From Candidatus Nitrotoga sp. CP45 (lineage in GTDB: Bacteria; Bacteroidota; Bacteroidia; Flavobacteriales; Flavobacteriaceae): a DNA stretch of 7,492 nt. Below the pieces are notes generated by a model, which was not told where the DNA came from, made no database searches, and was given only the letters and a program-made list of their open reading frames with translations. Location: contig CALQCV020000084.1 in the NCBI GenBank assembly GCA_943329165.2, positions 1 to 7,492 on the forward strand, given 5' to 3'. Position numbers and translations under genes: made by a program. Of this stretch, positions 1 through 7,003 are shown piece by piece (the first letter of the stretch is position 1; each line of letters begins with the position of its first letter).

Positions 1-1
1 A

Positions 2-1075
2 GCTGTAGAACAAGACGATCATTCTTTTTTAAAGCTGACCATTAAAGTACGTGACAAGATTGTTGCCGATGGTTTGAATGACGATACTTTTGATGTTACC
101 AACATCGGTGTGCATTTAAAGGCAAAGGAATTCAATCAAATTTTGGATGACCCAAATACCATTGTTGTCGATTTTAGAAATCATTACGAAAGTGAAATAG
201 GCCATTTCAAAGGTGCTATAACTCCGGATGTGGAGACGTTCAGAGAAAGTTTGCCCATCATCAACGAGCAACTTCAGAACCATAAAGAAGATAAAAATCT
301 GGTAATGTATTGTACTGGTGGAATCCGTTGTGAAAAAGCTTCGGCTTATTTTAAACATCAAGGTTTTAAAAATGTATTTCAGTTGGAAGGTGGAATTATC
401 AATTATGCCAAGCAAATTCAGGAAGAAGGTTTGGAAAGTAAATTCATTGGGAAGAACTTCGTTTTCGATCATCGCCTTGGTGAAAGAATTACGGATGATA
501 TCGTTTCGCAATGCCATCAATGTGGAAAACCTTGCGATAATCACACCAATTGTGAGAACGAAGGTTGTCATTTGTTATTTATTCAATGTGATGAATGCAA
601 AACTGCATTGGAAAACTGTTGCTCGACCGAATGTCAGGAAATCATTCATATGTCTTTGGCTGACCAAGTAAAATTGCGTCGTGGCGTGAAAAATGGAAAC
701 AAGATTTTTAGAAAAGGGAAATCGGATAAATTAGTATTCAAACATTCGGGTGAACTTTCCGATAAATCATTGGCTATTGCGGAAAAGCCAAAGGACATTC
801 GTCAAAAAATAAAAGTCAAAAAAATACTAATTGGCAAAGCCGAACATTATTATGTAAAAGCTGGTGTCGGACTTTTTATTATCGAAAATAACGAATTAAA
901 TGTTGACGATAAGATTATAATTTCAGGGCCTACAACTGGGAATGAAGAAATTGTTATCGAAAAAATGTTCGTTAACGGAAGCGAAAATATAATTGCAAAA
1001 GTTGGCGATAAAGTAACTATGAGTTTGCCTTTCCGAATTCGTTTGTCCGATAAATTGTTTAAAATTATTCCCTAA
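2..1075 (+). CDS. trhO: tRNA uridine(34) hydroxylase TrhO (YceA-type rhodanese), 5' end missing
   Basis: TrhO catalyses O2-dependent hydroxylation of wobble uridine 34 in tRNA, giving 5-hydroxyuridine (family knowledge). The reading frame is open from base 2, and its first 24 codons fit the family ([10 protein letters not shown] before [10 protein letters not shown]), so the gene starts outside the window. A TTG at 74 is internal. The visible 357 residues contain a rhodanese domain (about 40-140) with the active-site loop CTGGIRCEK, the likely catalytic Cys being fragment residue 104 (codon 311-313). After it comes the family's cysteine-rich module (about 165-215: CHQCGKPC, then paired cysteines), which looks metal-binding. 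E. coli TrhO has about 350 residues and roughly 90 N-terminal ones are absent here, so the full protein would be about 450. The excess is a C-terminal extension (about 260-357) with the pattern [19 protein letters not shown], resembling the U32-peptidase C-terminal barrel. Family assignment is very secure; the extension's identity is inference. Confidence 0.95.
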   Translation, partial: AVEQDDHSFLKLTIKVRDKIVADGLNDDTFDVTNIGVHLKAKEFNQILDDPNTIVVDFRNHYESEIGHFKGAITPDVETFRESLPIINEQLQNHKEDKNLVMYCTGGIRCEKASAYFKHQGFKNVFQLEGGIINYAKQIQEEGLESKFIGKNFVFDHRLGERITDDIVSQCHQCGKPCDNHTNCENEGCHLLFIQCDECKTALENCCSTECQEIIHMSLADQVKLRRGVKNGNKIFRKGKSDKLVFKHSGELSDKSLAIAEKPKDIRQKIKVKKILIGKAEHYYVKAGVGLFIIENNELNVDDKIIISGPTTGNEEIVIEKMFVNGSENIIAKVGDKVTMSLPFRIRLSDKLFKIIP

Positions 1076-1094
1076 AAATTTTCGTTTTTTAAGA

Positions 1095-1147
1095 CCCCAA
1101 ATTCCAAATTCAGCCGAAAAAATGCACTTAGAATTTGGGGTTTTTTT
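1095..1147 (+). terminator. Intrinsic terminator after trhO
   Basis: A perfect 10-bp stem pairs CCCCAAATTC (1095-1104) with GAATTTGGGG (1131-1140) around a 26-base loop, followed directly by seven T (1141-1147). It lies 20 bases after the trhO stop. The loop begins with a second copy of CAAATTC (1105-1111), an alternative 5' arm. The upstream flank is also T-rich, but the T tract is better on the + side. Confidence 0.85.
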
Positions 1148-1180
1148 ATTGGAATTTATTTTTTTAAAATACTATCTTTA
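1148..1180 (+). promoter_or_regulatory. Candidate Bacteroidota-type promoter for ricT-gldH-PBP
   Basis: ATTG (1148-1151), a 21-base spacer and TATCTTTA (1173-1180) fit the Bacteroidota housekeeping pattern TTTG-N19-21-TAnnTTTG with one mismatch in each box. It sits right after the terminator and would give a leader of about 50 bases before the ATG at 1237. In DNA this AT-rich a chance match is possible. Confidence 0.4.
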
Positions 1181-1236
1181 CCAATTAATCGTTTTATGAA
1201 TTATAAGTTGCTTTTTGCAATACTCAATATATAATT

Positions 1237-2616
1237 ATGGCTTGTCAAAGTTGTTCAACATCTGATGGTGGCGCACCTAAAGGATGCAAAAATAATGGAA
1301 CTTGCGGCACCGATAGCTGCAATAAATTAACGGTTTTTGATTGGTTGGCCAATATGAGTTTGCCCAATGGAGAAACTGCTTTTGACTGTATTGAAGTTCG
1401 CTTCAAAAACGGTAGAAAAGAATTTTTTCGGAATACCGAAAAACTTACGCTTAGCATTAGTGATATTGTAGCTACTGAAGCTTCTCCAGGACACGATGTC
1501 GGAATAGTGACGCTTACTGGAGAACTAGTCAAAATTCAAATGAAGAAAAAAGGCGTGAATCACAGTAGCAAAGATATACCGAAAATATACCGAAAAGCTT
1601 CCCAAAAAGACATCGATATTTGGAGTGATGCACGTGATAAAGAAGCTGCAATGCAGGTGAAAGCTCGTGAATTAGCCATTATCCATAAACTAGAAATGAA
1701 AATTTCAGATGTCGAATTTCAGGGTGACGGTTCCAAAGTAATTTTTTATTACACTGCAAGCGACAGAGTAGATTTCAGACTTTTAATCAAAGATTATTCG
1801 CGTGTATTCAACACTAGAATTGAGATGAAACAAGTTGGCTTGCGACAAGAAGCAGCGCGCCTTGGCGGCATTGGTTCTTGTGGCAGAGAATTGTGTTGTT
1901 CTACTTGGTTAACTGATTTCCGAAGCGTAAATACGTCGGCTGCTCGTTACCAACAATTGTCTTTAAATCCACAAAAATTAGCCGGACAATGCGGTAAATT
2001 AAAATGCTGTTTGAACTACGAATTAGACACTTACTTAGATGCTCTAAAAGGTTTTCCTGATTTTGAAACCAAACTAAAAACAGAAAAAGGCGATGCTATT
2101 TGCCAAAAACAAGATATTTTTAAAGGACTAATGTGGTTTGCCTATACCGATAATTTCGCCAATTGGCATGTTTTAAACATTGAGCAAGTCAAAGAAATAA
2201 TGGCTGAAAACAAGCAAAACAAAAAGGTGAGTTCTCTTGAAGATTTTGCTATTGAAACGATTGCTGAGCCTGAAAAAGATTTTAATAATGCTATGGGACA
2301 AGAAAGTTTAACTCGATTTGACCAACCCAAAAAGAGCAAAAACAAAAACAGGAACAAGAATAAAAACAAGGTTTCAAGTCCACTCGAGCCACAGTCGAAC
2401 AGAGCTAAGCCAAATCAGAATTCAAACGAGGTTAAGGTTAACAAAATTGAGTCTTCTGAGACAAAATCAAATGTGCCAAATCCACTCGAGGCGAAGCCGA
2501 ACATGACGCAGTCAACCCAAAATCAAAAAAGAGAGCAAGGTAAAGGTCAAGGTCAAAACCAGAAACCAGCAGACAAAAAACCTATAATCATTAAAAAGAA
2601 TGAAAATAAAGAATAG
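1237..2616 (+). CDS. ricT: PSP1-domain protein, RicT/YaaT family
   Basis: RicT (YaaT) of Bacillus works with RicA and RicF as an Fe-S-containing complex affecting RNA processing and development. In Bacteroidota only the RicT-like member is commonly annotated and its role is unclear. The protein has 459 residues. A cysteine-rich N-terminus (Cys 3, 6, 17, 23, 28) precedes the PSP1 domain (about 117-205; DRVDFRLLIKDYSRVF, TRIEMKQVGLRQEA). The family hallmarks GGIGSCGRELCC (Cys 215, 220, 221) and GQCGKLKCCLNYE (Cys 252, 257, 258) follow and probably bind an iron-sulfur cluster. From about 365 the tail is low-complexity and rich in Lys/Asn/Gln/Pro. It opens with a Lys-Asn stretch (365-378) and contains two PLE-x3-N segments (382-388, 416-422) written in unusually GC-rich codons. 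The ATG follows an AT-rich leader with no Shine-Dalgarno, as usual in this phylum. The last 17 bases overlap gldH. Family call is firm; cellular role is open. Confidence 0.93.
   Translation: MACQSCSTSDGGAPKGCKNNGTCGTDSCNKLTVFDWLANMSLPNGETAFDCIEVRFKNGRKEFFRNTEKLTLSISDIVATEASPGHDVGIVTLTGELVKIQMKKKGVNHSSKDIPKIYRKASQKDIDIWSDARDKEAAMQVKARELAIIHKLEMKISDVEFQGDGSKVIFYYTASDRVDFRLLIKDYSRVFNTRIEMKQVGLRQEAARLGGIGSCGRELCCSTWLTDFRSVNTSAARYQQLSLNPQKLAGQCGKLKCCLNYELDTYLDALKGFPDFETKLKTEKGDAICQKQDIFKGLMWFAYTDNFANWHVLNIEQVKEIMAENKQNKKVSSLEDFAIETIAEPEKDFNNAMGQESLTRFDQPKKSKNKNRNKNKNKVSSPLEPQSNRAKPNQNSNEVKVNKIESSETKSNVPNPLEAKPNMTQSTQNQKREQGKGQGQNQKPADKKPIIIKKNENKE
2329..2370 (+). repeat. Lys/Asn-coding low-complexity tract in ricT
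   Basis: An A-rich imperfect repeat of AAC/AAG/AAA codons encodes residues 365-378 of RicT, almost only Lys and Asn with one Ser and one Arg. It marks the start of the disordered, positively charged tail and could expand or contract by slippage without breaking frame. Confidence 0.7.
2380..2502 (+). repeat. Two in-frame copies of a CTCGAG...CGAAC repeat inside ricT
   Basis: CCACTCGAGCCACAGTCGAAC (2380-2400, read as 10+11 bases) and the related copy at 2482-2502, which shares TCCACTCGAG at its start and CGAAC at its end, lie 102 bases (34 codons) apart in the same frame. They encode PLEPQSN and PLEAKPN. A third relative without coding role is at 5468-5483. CTC, GAG, TCG, GCG and CCG codons are out of style for this AT-rich gene, which suggests that palindromic repeat DNA was captured into the tail. 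Confidence 0.6.
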
Positions 2617-3085
2617 CATCCTTTTTATTTTACTACTGATTTTGGTGATTTCGTGCGATAAACGCGGCGTTTTTGACGAATATAAATCGGTTGGGAAAAC
2701 TTGGCATAAAGACAGTATCGTGACTTTTGAATTGCCAAAATTAGACCCAAAAAAGTTGTTTAATTTGTATGTGAATGTCAGAGATAACGACGATTACCCA
2801 TTCAATAATTTGTTTCTGATTGTTTCTTTGGAACAGCCCAACAGAAAAGTAAAAGTTGACACGCTTGAATACCAGATGACAAATCCGGACGGAACACTTT
2901 TGGGAGATGGCTTTTCGGATATTAAAGAAAGTAAGCTTTTTTATAAAGACAAAGTACACTTTACTCAAAAAGGGATTTATAAAATTCACATACAACAGGC
3001 CACGAGACAAACAGGAAAAATTGAAGGCGTAACCGCACTTTCCGGTATTTCAGATGTTGGCTTTAGAATAGAATCTACAGAATAA
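2600..3085 (+). CDS. gldH: Gliding motility lipoprotein GldH
   Basis: GldH is a lipoprotein needed for gliding and chitin use in Flavobacterium johnsoniae and belongs to the set of Gld proteins tied to the gliding / type IX secretion machinery (established knowledge). The 161-residue product has a lipoprotein signal: MKIKN, a hydrophobic run (7-18) and lipobox LVISC with the lipidated Cys at 19. No acidic cluster follows the Cys, so there is no obvious Bacteroidota surface-export signal and a periplasm-facing location is likely. Family-typical segments are VRDNDDYPFNNLFLIVSLE (60-78), NPDGTLLGDGFSDIKESKL (95-113) and SDVGFRIE (151-158). Length matches the family. The ATG lies inside the end of ricT (17-base overlap, different frame), which suggests translational coupling; the signal peptide begins exactly there and supports this start. 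The PBP gene follows after 4 bases. Confidence 0.93.
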   Translation: MKIKNSILFILLLILVISCDKRGVFDEYKSVGKTWHKDSIVTFELPKLDPKKLFNLYVNVRDNDDYPFNNLFLIVSLEQPNRKVKVDTLEYQMTNPDGTLLGDGFSDIKESKLFYKDKVHFTQKGIYKIHIQQATRQTGKIEGVTALSGISDVGFRIESTE

Positions 3086-3089
3086 AATT

Positions 3090-5399
3090 ATGGCACAAAA
3101 AAATATCACTCCTGTCAAAGACATTAAGTACTATCAAAAGAAATTTTGGAAATTATTTTTTTATGGTCTTGGAGTAATGGCTTTGTTTTTCACTCTAGCT
3201 TCCTGGGGATTTTTTGGCAGTATGCCATCTTTTGAAGATTTAGAAAATCCAGAATCTAATTTGGCCACAGAAGTTATTTCTTCTGATGGTGTAACGATTG
3301 GGAAATTTTACAACGAAAACAGAACGCCAATAAAATATGAAGACTTGCCACAAAGTTTGGTAAAAGCTCTAGTCGCCACTGAAGACGAGCGTTTCTACGA
3401 ACATTCCGGAATTGATGCCAAAAGAACTTTAGGTGCTGCATTAAAATTAGGCGCCAATGGCGGAGCGAGTACATTAACACAGCAGTTGGCCAAATTATTA
3501 TTTCATGGTGAAGGATCAACTTTTAAACTCTTCCGTGTCATTCAAAAAGTAAAAGAATGGATTATTGCGGTTAAATTGGAACGGCAGTATACCAAAAATG
3601 AAATCATTGCAATGTATTTAAACAAAGCCGATTTTGTGAATACCGCTGTCGGAATTCGTTCAGCTGCCAAAGTTTATTTTGGAAAAGAGCCCCGTGACTT
3701 GACTATAGACGAAGCGGCAATGTTTGTCGGAATGCTTAAAAATCCATCTTTATACAATCCCTTACGCCGATTAGAAAAAGTGCGTTTACGAAGAAATACG
3801 GTTTTGGGTCAAATGGTTAGAAATGGTATTTTAGATAAAGCTACAAAAGACAAATTAGCGGCTCAACCCATCATTTTAAACTTTCATCCAGAAAGTCACA
3901 AAGAAGGAACGGCTACTTATTTTAGAGAATTCCTCCGCGAATACATGAAAAATTGGGCGAAAGAAAATAAAAAACCAGACGGAAGCGATTGGGATATTTA
4001 TAGCGATGGTTTAAAAATCTATACGACCATAGATTCAAAAATTCAAGAACATGCCGAAGAAGCGGTTCAGGCACATATGAAAAATTTGCAAAAAGAATTT
4101 TTTGCTGAGCAAAAAGACAACAAGAATGCGCCTTTCCTAAAAATCACTCCAGAGGAAACTCAAAGAATCATGGACAATGCCATGAAAACCTCTGAACGTT
4201 GGCGTGTTATGAAAGATTTGGACAAGTCAGAGGAAGAAATTATTGCTTCATTTGAAGTTAAAACAAAAATGAAAATATTTTCCTGGAAAGGTGAAATAGA
4301 CACGTTGATGACGCCTACGGATTCCATCAGATATTACAAACATTTTCTTCAAGCCGGGGTAATGTCGATGGAACCGAAAACCGGTCATATCAAGGCCTGG
4401 GTTGGCGGAATTGATTATAAATATTTTCAATATGACCACGTTGGACAAGGTGCAAGACAAGTGGGTTCGACTTTCAAACCTTTTGTTTACGCCACTGCAA
4501 TCGAACAATTAGGAATGTCGCCATGCGATTCAATTATAGATTCGCCGTTTACGATTCCAGTTGGAAAACATCACGTTACTGAATCTTGGACTCCAAAAAA
4601 TTCGGATAACAAATACCGCGGAATGGTTACTTTGAAAAAAGCACTGGCCAATTCTATCAATACGGTTTCGGCAAAACTGATGGATAAAGTTGGACCCGAA
4701 GCTGTAGTCGCCTTAACCAAAAAATTAGGCGTAAAATCAGACATTCCTGTGCAACCATCTATTGCACTTGGTGCCGTTGAAATTACTGTAGAAGATATGG
4801 TGGCCGCTTACAGCACTTTTGCCAATCAAGGCGTTTATATAAAGCCACAATTCATCAGCAGAATTGAAGATAAAAATGGTGTTGTGCTTTACGAGCCGGT
4901 TCCGGAAAACCATGATGTTTTGAATAAAGATATCGCTTATGCGGTTATAAAACTTTTAGAAGGTGTTACTGAAGAAGGCTCTGGAGTTCGTCTAAGAACA
5001 CAAGGTGGCGGAAGTGGTGACAATCGTTGGACGGGTTACCCATACATGTTTACGAATCCAATTGCTGGAAAAACAGGAACTTCTCAAAATCAATCTGATG
5101 GTTGGTTTATAGGAATGGTGCCCAATTTAGTTACCGGAGTTTGGGTTGGCTGCGAAGATCGTTCTGCTCGTTTTAGAGGAATCACTTATGGCCAGGGCGC
5201 AACGGCTGCTTTACCGATTTGGGGTTATATGATGAAGAAATGTTATGAAGATAAAGATTTGCTAATTTCAAAAGACCCGTTTGAAAGACCTGATAATTTA
5301 TCCATAAAAGTAGACTGCTGGACGCCGAGAAAAGTCGAAGTCGACTCAACAGCAGTTGTCCCGGAAGAAGAACAAAATACAGATGAATTTGGATTGTAA
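3090..5399 (+). CDS. mrcA: Class A penicillin-binding protein (PBP1A-type glycosyltransferase/transpeptidase)
   Basis: This bifunctional peptidoglycan synthase polymerises lipid II into glycan strands and cross-links the peptides on the periplasmic face of the inner membrane. The 769 residues run as follows: short cytoplasmic N-terminus, one membrane segment (about 19-43), GT51 glycosyltransferase (about 60-240), linker, transpeptidase (about 418-715), acidic tail. GT51 motifs are EDERFYEHSGID (catalytic Glu 98), GGASTLTQQLAK (124-135), KVKEW with Glu 156, and YLN...GIRSAAKVYFGK (176-199). Transpeptidase motifs are STFK (nucleophile Ser 460, Lys 463), SIN (522-524) and KTGTS (661-665). All catalytic residues are present, so it should be active. 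Between the domains lies a charged, helix-prone stretch of about 85 residues (about 330-415). It starts 4 bases after gldH and ends the operon. The symbol mrcA is by analogy; pbpA or ponA are used for similar genes. Confidence 0.95.
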   Translation: MAQKNITPVKDIKYYQKKFWKLFFYGLGVMALFFTLASWGFFGSMPSFEDLENPESNLATEVISSDGVTIGKFYNENRTPIKYEDLPQSLVKALVATEDERFYEHSGIDAKRTLGAALKLGANGGASTLTQQLAKLLFHGEGSTFKLFRVIQKVKEWIIAVKLERQYTKNEIIAMYLNKADFVNTAVGIRSAAKVYFGKEPRDLTIDEAAMFVGMLKNPSLYNPLRRLEKVRLRRNTVLGQMVRNGILDKATKDKLAAQPIILNFHPESHKEGTATYFREFLREYMKNWAKENKKPDGSDWDIYSDGLKIYTTIDSKIQEHAEEAVQAHMKNLQKEFFAEQKDNKNAPFLKITPEETQRIMDNAMKTSERWRVMKDLDKSEEEIIASFEVKTKMKIFSWKGEIDTLMTPTDSIRYYKHFLQAGVMSMEPKTGHIKAWVGGIDYKYFQYDHVGQGARQVGSTFKPFVYATAIEQLGMSPCDSIIDSPFTIPVGKHHVTESWTPKNSDNKYRGMVTLKKALANSINTVSAKLMDKVGPEAVVALTKKLGVKSDIPVQPSIALGAVEITVEDMVAAYSTFANQGVYIKPQFISRIEDKNGVVLYEPVPENHDVLNKDIAYAVIKLLEGVTEEGSGVRLRTQGGGSGDNRWTGYPYMFTNPIAGKTGTSQNQSDGWFIGMVPNLVTGVWVGCEDRSARFRGITYGQGATAALPIWGYMMKKCYEDKDLLISKDPFERPDNLSIKVDCWTPRKVEVDSTAVVPEEEQNTDEFGL

Positions 5400-5412
5400 A
5401 AATTAGGATTTA

Positions 5413-5438
5413 TTCTGAATTTATTTCAGAAGCTTTTT
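5413..5438 (+). terminator. Possible weak terminator after the PBP gene
   Basis: A 7-bp stem TTCTGAA (5413-5419) / TTCAGAA (5425-5431) with a 5-base loop is followed by GC and five T. It sits 13 bases after the PBP stop. The stem is AT-rich and the T run short, so termination may be partial or helped by the larger hairpin just downstream. Confidence 0.45.
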
Positions 5439-5527
5439 CCTGCTGTCCGCAGTATCTTTTTTGTCACCTCGAGCCCAGTCGAGAGGCATTTTATAACAAA
5501 AAAGGATACTTGCTTCCATCAGGGCTA
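5431..5527. repeat. Composite imperfect inverted repeat with a nested CTCGA palindrome
   Basis: The left arm GTATCTTTTTTGT (5452-5464) pairs with ACAAAAAAGGATAC (5496-5509) with one bulged G. Weaker outer pairing continues (AGC at 5431-5433 against GCT at 5524-5526). The tip holds a second palindrome, CTCGA (5468-5472) and TCGAG (5479-5483) around GCCCAG. The tip matches repeat DNA inside ricT. The layout resembles REP- or MITE-like dispersed elements of Flavobacterium; the dispersed nature is inferred and cannot be shown from one window. It occupies most of the gap before scoA and could fold in RNA of either strand. Confidence 0.6.
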
Positions 5528-5549
5528 AAAAACAGAATAACAAACAACC

Positions 5550-6251
5550 ATGATCAACAAAAAAGTAAATTCCGTTCAAGAAGCACTGCAAGGCATTGAA
5601 GACAATATGACTATAATGCTTGGTGGCTTTGGGCTTTGCGGTATTCCAGAAAATAGTATTGCCGAATTAGTAAAGAAAGAAACAACCGAACTAACCTGCA
5701 TTTCAAACAACGCCGGTGTCGATGATTTTGGTCTTGGATTGCTTTTGCAAAAAAGACAAATCAAAAAAATGATTTCTTCGTATGTTGGAGAAAATGCCGA
5801 GTTCGAACGTCAAATGCTTTCAGGAGAATTAGATGTTGAACTTACTCCTCAAGGAACATTAGCCGAAAAATGTCGCGCAGCTCAAGCCGGAATTCCAGCT
5901 TTTTTTACACCCGCAGGTTATGGTACCGAAGTCGCGGAAGGAAAAGAAACTCGTGAATTCAACGGAAAAATGCACATAATGGAATTAGCCTACAAAGCTG
6001 ATTTCTCCATCGTAAAAGCTTGGAAAGGCGACGAAGCTGGAAACCTTATTTTTAAAGGAACTGCTCGAAACTTCAACGCTTGTATGGCTGGCGCCGGAAA
6101 AATTACCGTTGCCGAAGTAGAAGAATTAGTACCCGTTGGTTCACTAGATCCAAATCAAATACACATTCCTGGAATCATGGTGCAACGCATCTTTAAAGGA
6201 GAGAAATTTGAAAAAAGAATAGAACAAAGAACAGTAAGAAAAAGAGAATAG
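5550..6251 (+). CDS. scoA: 3-oxoacid CoA-transferase subunit A
   Basis: This is the alpha subunit of a two-subunit CoA-transferase, which moves CoA from succinyl-CoA to acetoacetate (SCOT-type, EC 2.8.3.5) in the cytoplasm, linking ketone-body or leucine breakdown to the TCA cycle. The 233 residues contain CoA-transferase signature 1 exactly, [16 protein letters not shown] (18-33), and typical downstream segments [19 protein letters not shown] and [16 protein letters not shown]. Length is normal. The exact acid acceptor cannot be read from sequence alone; butyrate- or adipate-type relatives share these motifs, but pairing with ScoB favours the acetoacetate enzyme. No Shine-Dalgarno precedes the ATG, and no convincing promoter is seen in the repeat-filled upstream gap. 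The tail ends in a basic stretch, [13 protein letters not shown]. Confidence 0.93.
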   Translation: MINKKVNSVQEALQGIEDNMTIMLGGFGLCGIPENSIAELVKKETTELTCISNNAGVDDFGLGLLLQKRQIKKMISSYVGENAEFERQMLSGELDVELTPQGTLAEKCRAAQAGIPAFFTPAGYGTEVAEGKETREFNGKMHIMELAYKADFSIVKAWKGDEAGNLIFKGTARNFNACMAGAGKITVAEVEELVPVGSLDPNQIHIPGIMVQRIFKGEKFEKRIEQRTVRKRE

Positions 6252-6261
6252 AACATAGTAG

Positions 6262-6295
6262 ATAGAAAATAGATTTTACAATTTCTCTTTTCTAT
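6262..6295 (+). other. Intercistronic AT-rich hairpin between scoA and scoB
   Basis: ATAGAAAA (6262-6269) pairs with TTTTCTAT (6288-6295), an 8-bp stem with an 18-base loop. A competing 9-bp pairing joins AAAAGAGAA (6240-6248, end of scoA) to TTCTCTTTT (6283-6291); the two cannot form together. The stems are AT-rich and no T tract follows, so this is not a terminator. It may be chance in AT-rich DNA. Confidence 0.25.
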
Positions 6296-6346
6296 AAATG
6301 ATAATCTTAATGAAACTTAATTCCTTAATGGTTTAAAAAAACATTT

Positions 6347-7003
6347 ATGTTAGGTAAAGAAGAAATCGCAAAACGAATAGCCAAAGAAGTTAAAGATAAA
6401 TACTTTGTCAATCTTGGTATTGGCATCCCTACTTTAGTTGCTAATTACGTTAGAACAGATATTTCAGTAGAATTTCAAAGCGAAAATGGCGTTCTCGGAA
6501 TGGGACCATTTCCGTTTGAAGGCGAAGAAGATGCCGATATTATCAATGCAGGAAAACAAACTATAACAACATTACCCGGAGCAAGTTTTTTTGATTCGGC
6601 TTTTAGTTTTGGAATGATTCGTAGTCAAAAAGTAGATTTAACAATTCTTGGCGCGATGGAAGTTGCCGAAAACGGTGATATCGCTAACTGGAAAATTCCA
6701 GGGAAAATGGTCAAAGGAATGGGTGGCGCTATGGATTTAGTAGCTTCTGCCGAAAACATAATCGTTGCCATGATGCACGTCAATAAGGCTGGCGAAAGCA
6801 AAATCCTAAAAAAGTGTACGTTGCCATTAACTGGAGTTAGCTGTGTTAAAAAAGTGGTAACCGAATTAGCCGTTTTAGAAATAACGCCAAAAGGATTCAA
6901 ACTATTAGAACGCGCACCTGGCGTTTCTGTAGAGCATATCATCGCTTCGACTGAAGCCGACTTAATTATTGAAGGAGAAATTCCGGAGATGGTTATTGAT
7001 TAA
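6347..7003 (+). CDS. scoB: 3-oxoacid CoA-transferase subunit B
   Basis: The beta subunit carries the catalytic glutamate that forms the enzyme-CoA thioester. Its 218 residues contain NLGIGIPTLV (22-31) and CoA-transferase signature 2 exactly, FQSENGVLG (43-51), with catalytic Glu 46 (codon 6482-6484). Further family segments are NAGKQTITTLPGASFFDSA, GAMEVAENGDIANWKIPGK and KGMGGAMDLV. Length is normal, so the enzyme should be intact. It lies 95 bases after scoA, a wide gap for this pair, which is usually nearly contiguous. Its last 11 bases overlap the convergent minus-strand gene, and no terminator follows directly. Confidence 0.95.
   Translation: MLGKEEIAKRIAKEVKDKYFVNLGIGIPTLVANYVRTDISVEFQSENGVLGMGPFPFEGEEDADIINAGKQTITTLPGASFFDSAFSFGMIRSQKVDLTILGAMEVAENGDIANWKIPGKMVKGMGGAMDLVASAENIIVAMMHVNKAGESKILKKCTLPLTGVSCVKKVVTELAVLEITPKGFKLLERAPGVSVEHIIASTEADLIIEGEIPEMVID

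Noticed and set aside
74..76. TTG as the start codon of trhO
   Set aside because: The frame is open to base 2 and the upstream codons match the family ([10 protein letters not shown]), so the gene starts outside the window.
116..671. Long open frames overlapping trhO on the minus strand and in another plus frame
   Set aside because: They lie entirely within the well-recognised trhO frame and their products show no domain-like pattern.
2142..2369. Minus-strand frame with a hydrophobic Phe/Leu-rich N-terminus
   Set aside because: The hydrophobic run is only the reverse of the Lys/Asn-coding tract of ricT.
2318..2506. Plus-strand 62-codon frame inside the ricT tail
   Set aside because: It is a frame shadow of low-complexity DNA, and the ricT frame itself is intact through gldH.
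5333..5346. Short palindrome AGTCGAAGTCGACT near the end of the PBP gene
   Set aside because: It is only 6 bp per arm, inside coding sequence, and explained by the codons for KVEVDS; it lacks the CTCGAG layout of the other repeats.
6298..6336. 12-codon open frame before scoB that might be a leader peptide
   Set aside because: It has no codon pattern or regulatory residues, and such frames are expected by chance in AT-rich gaps.
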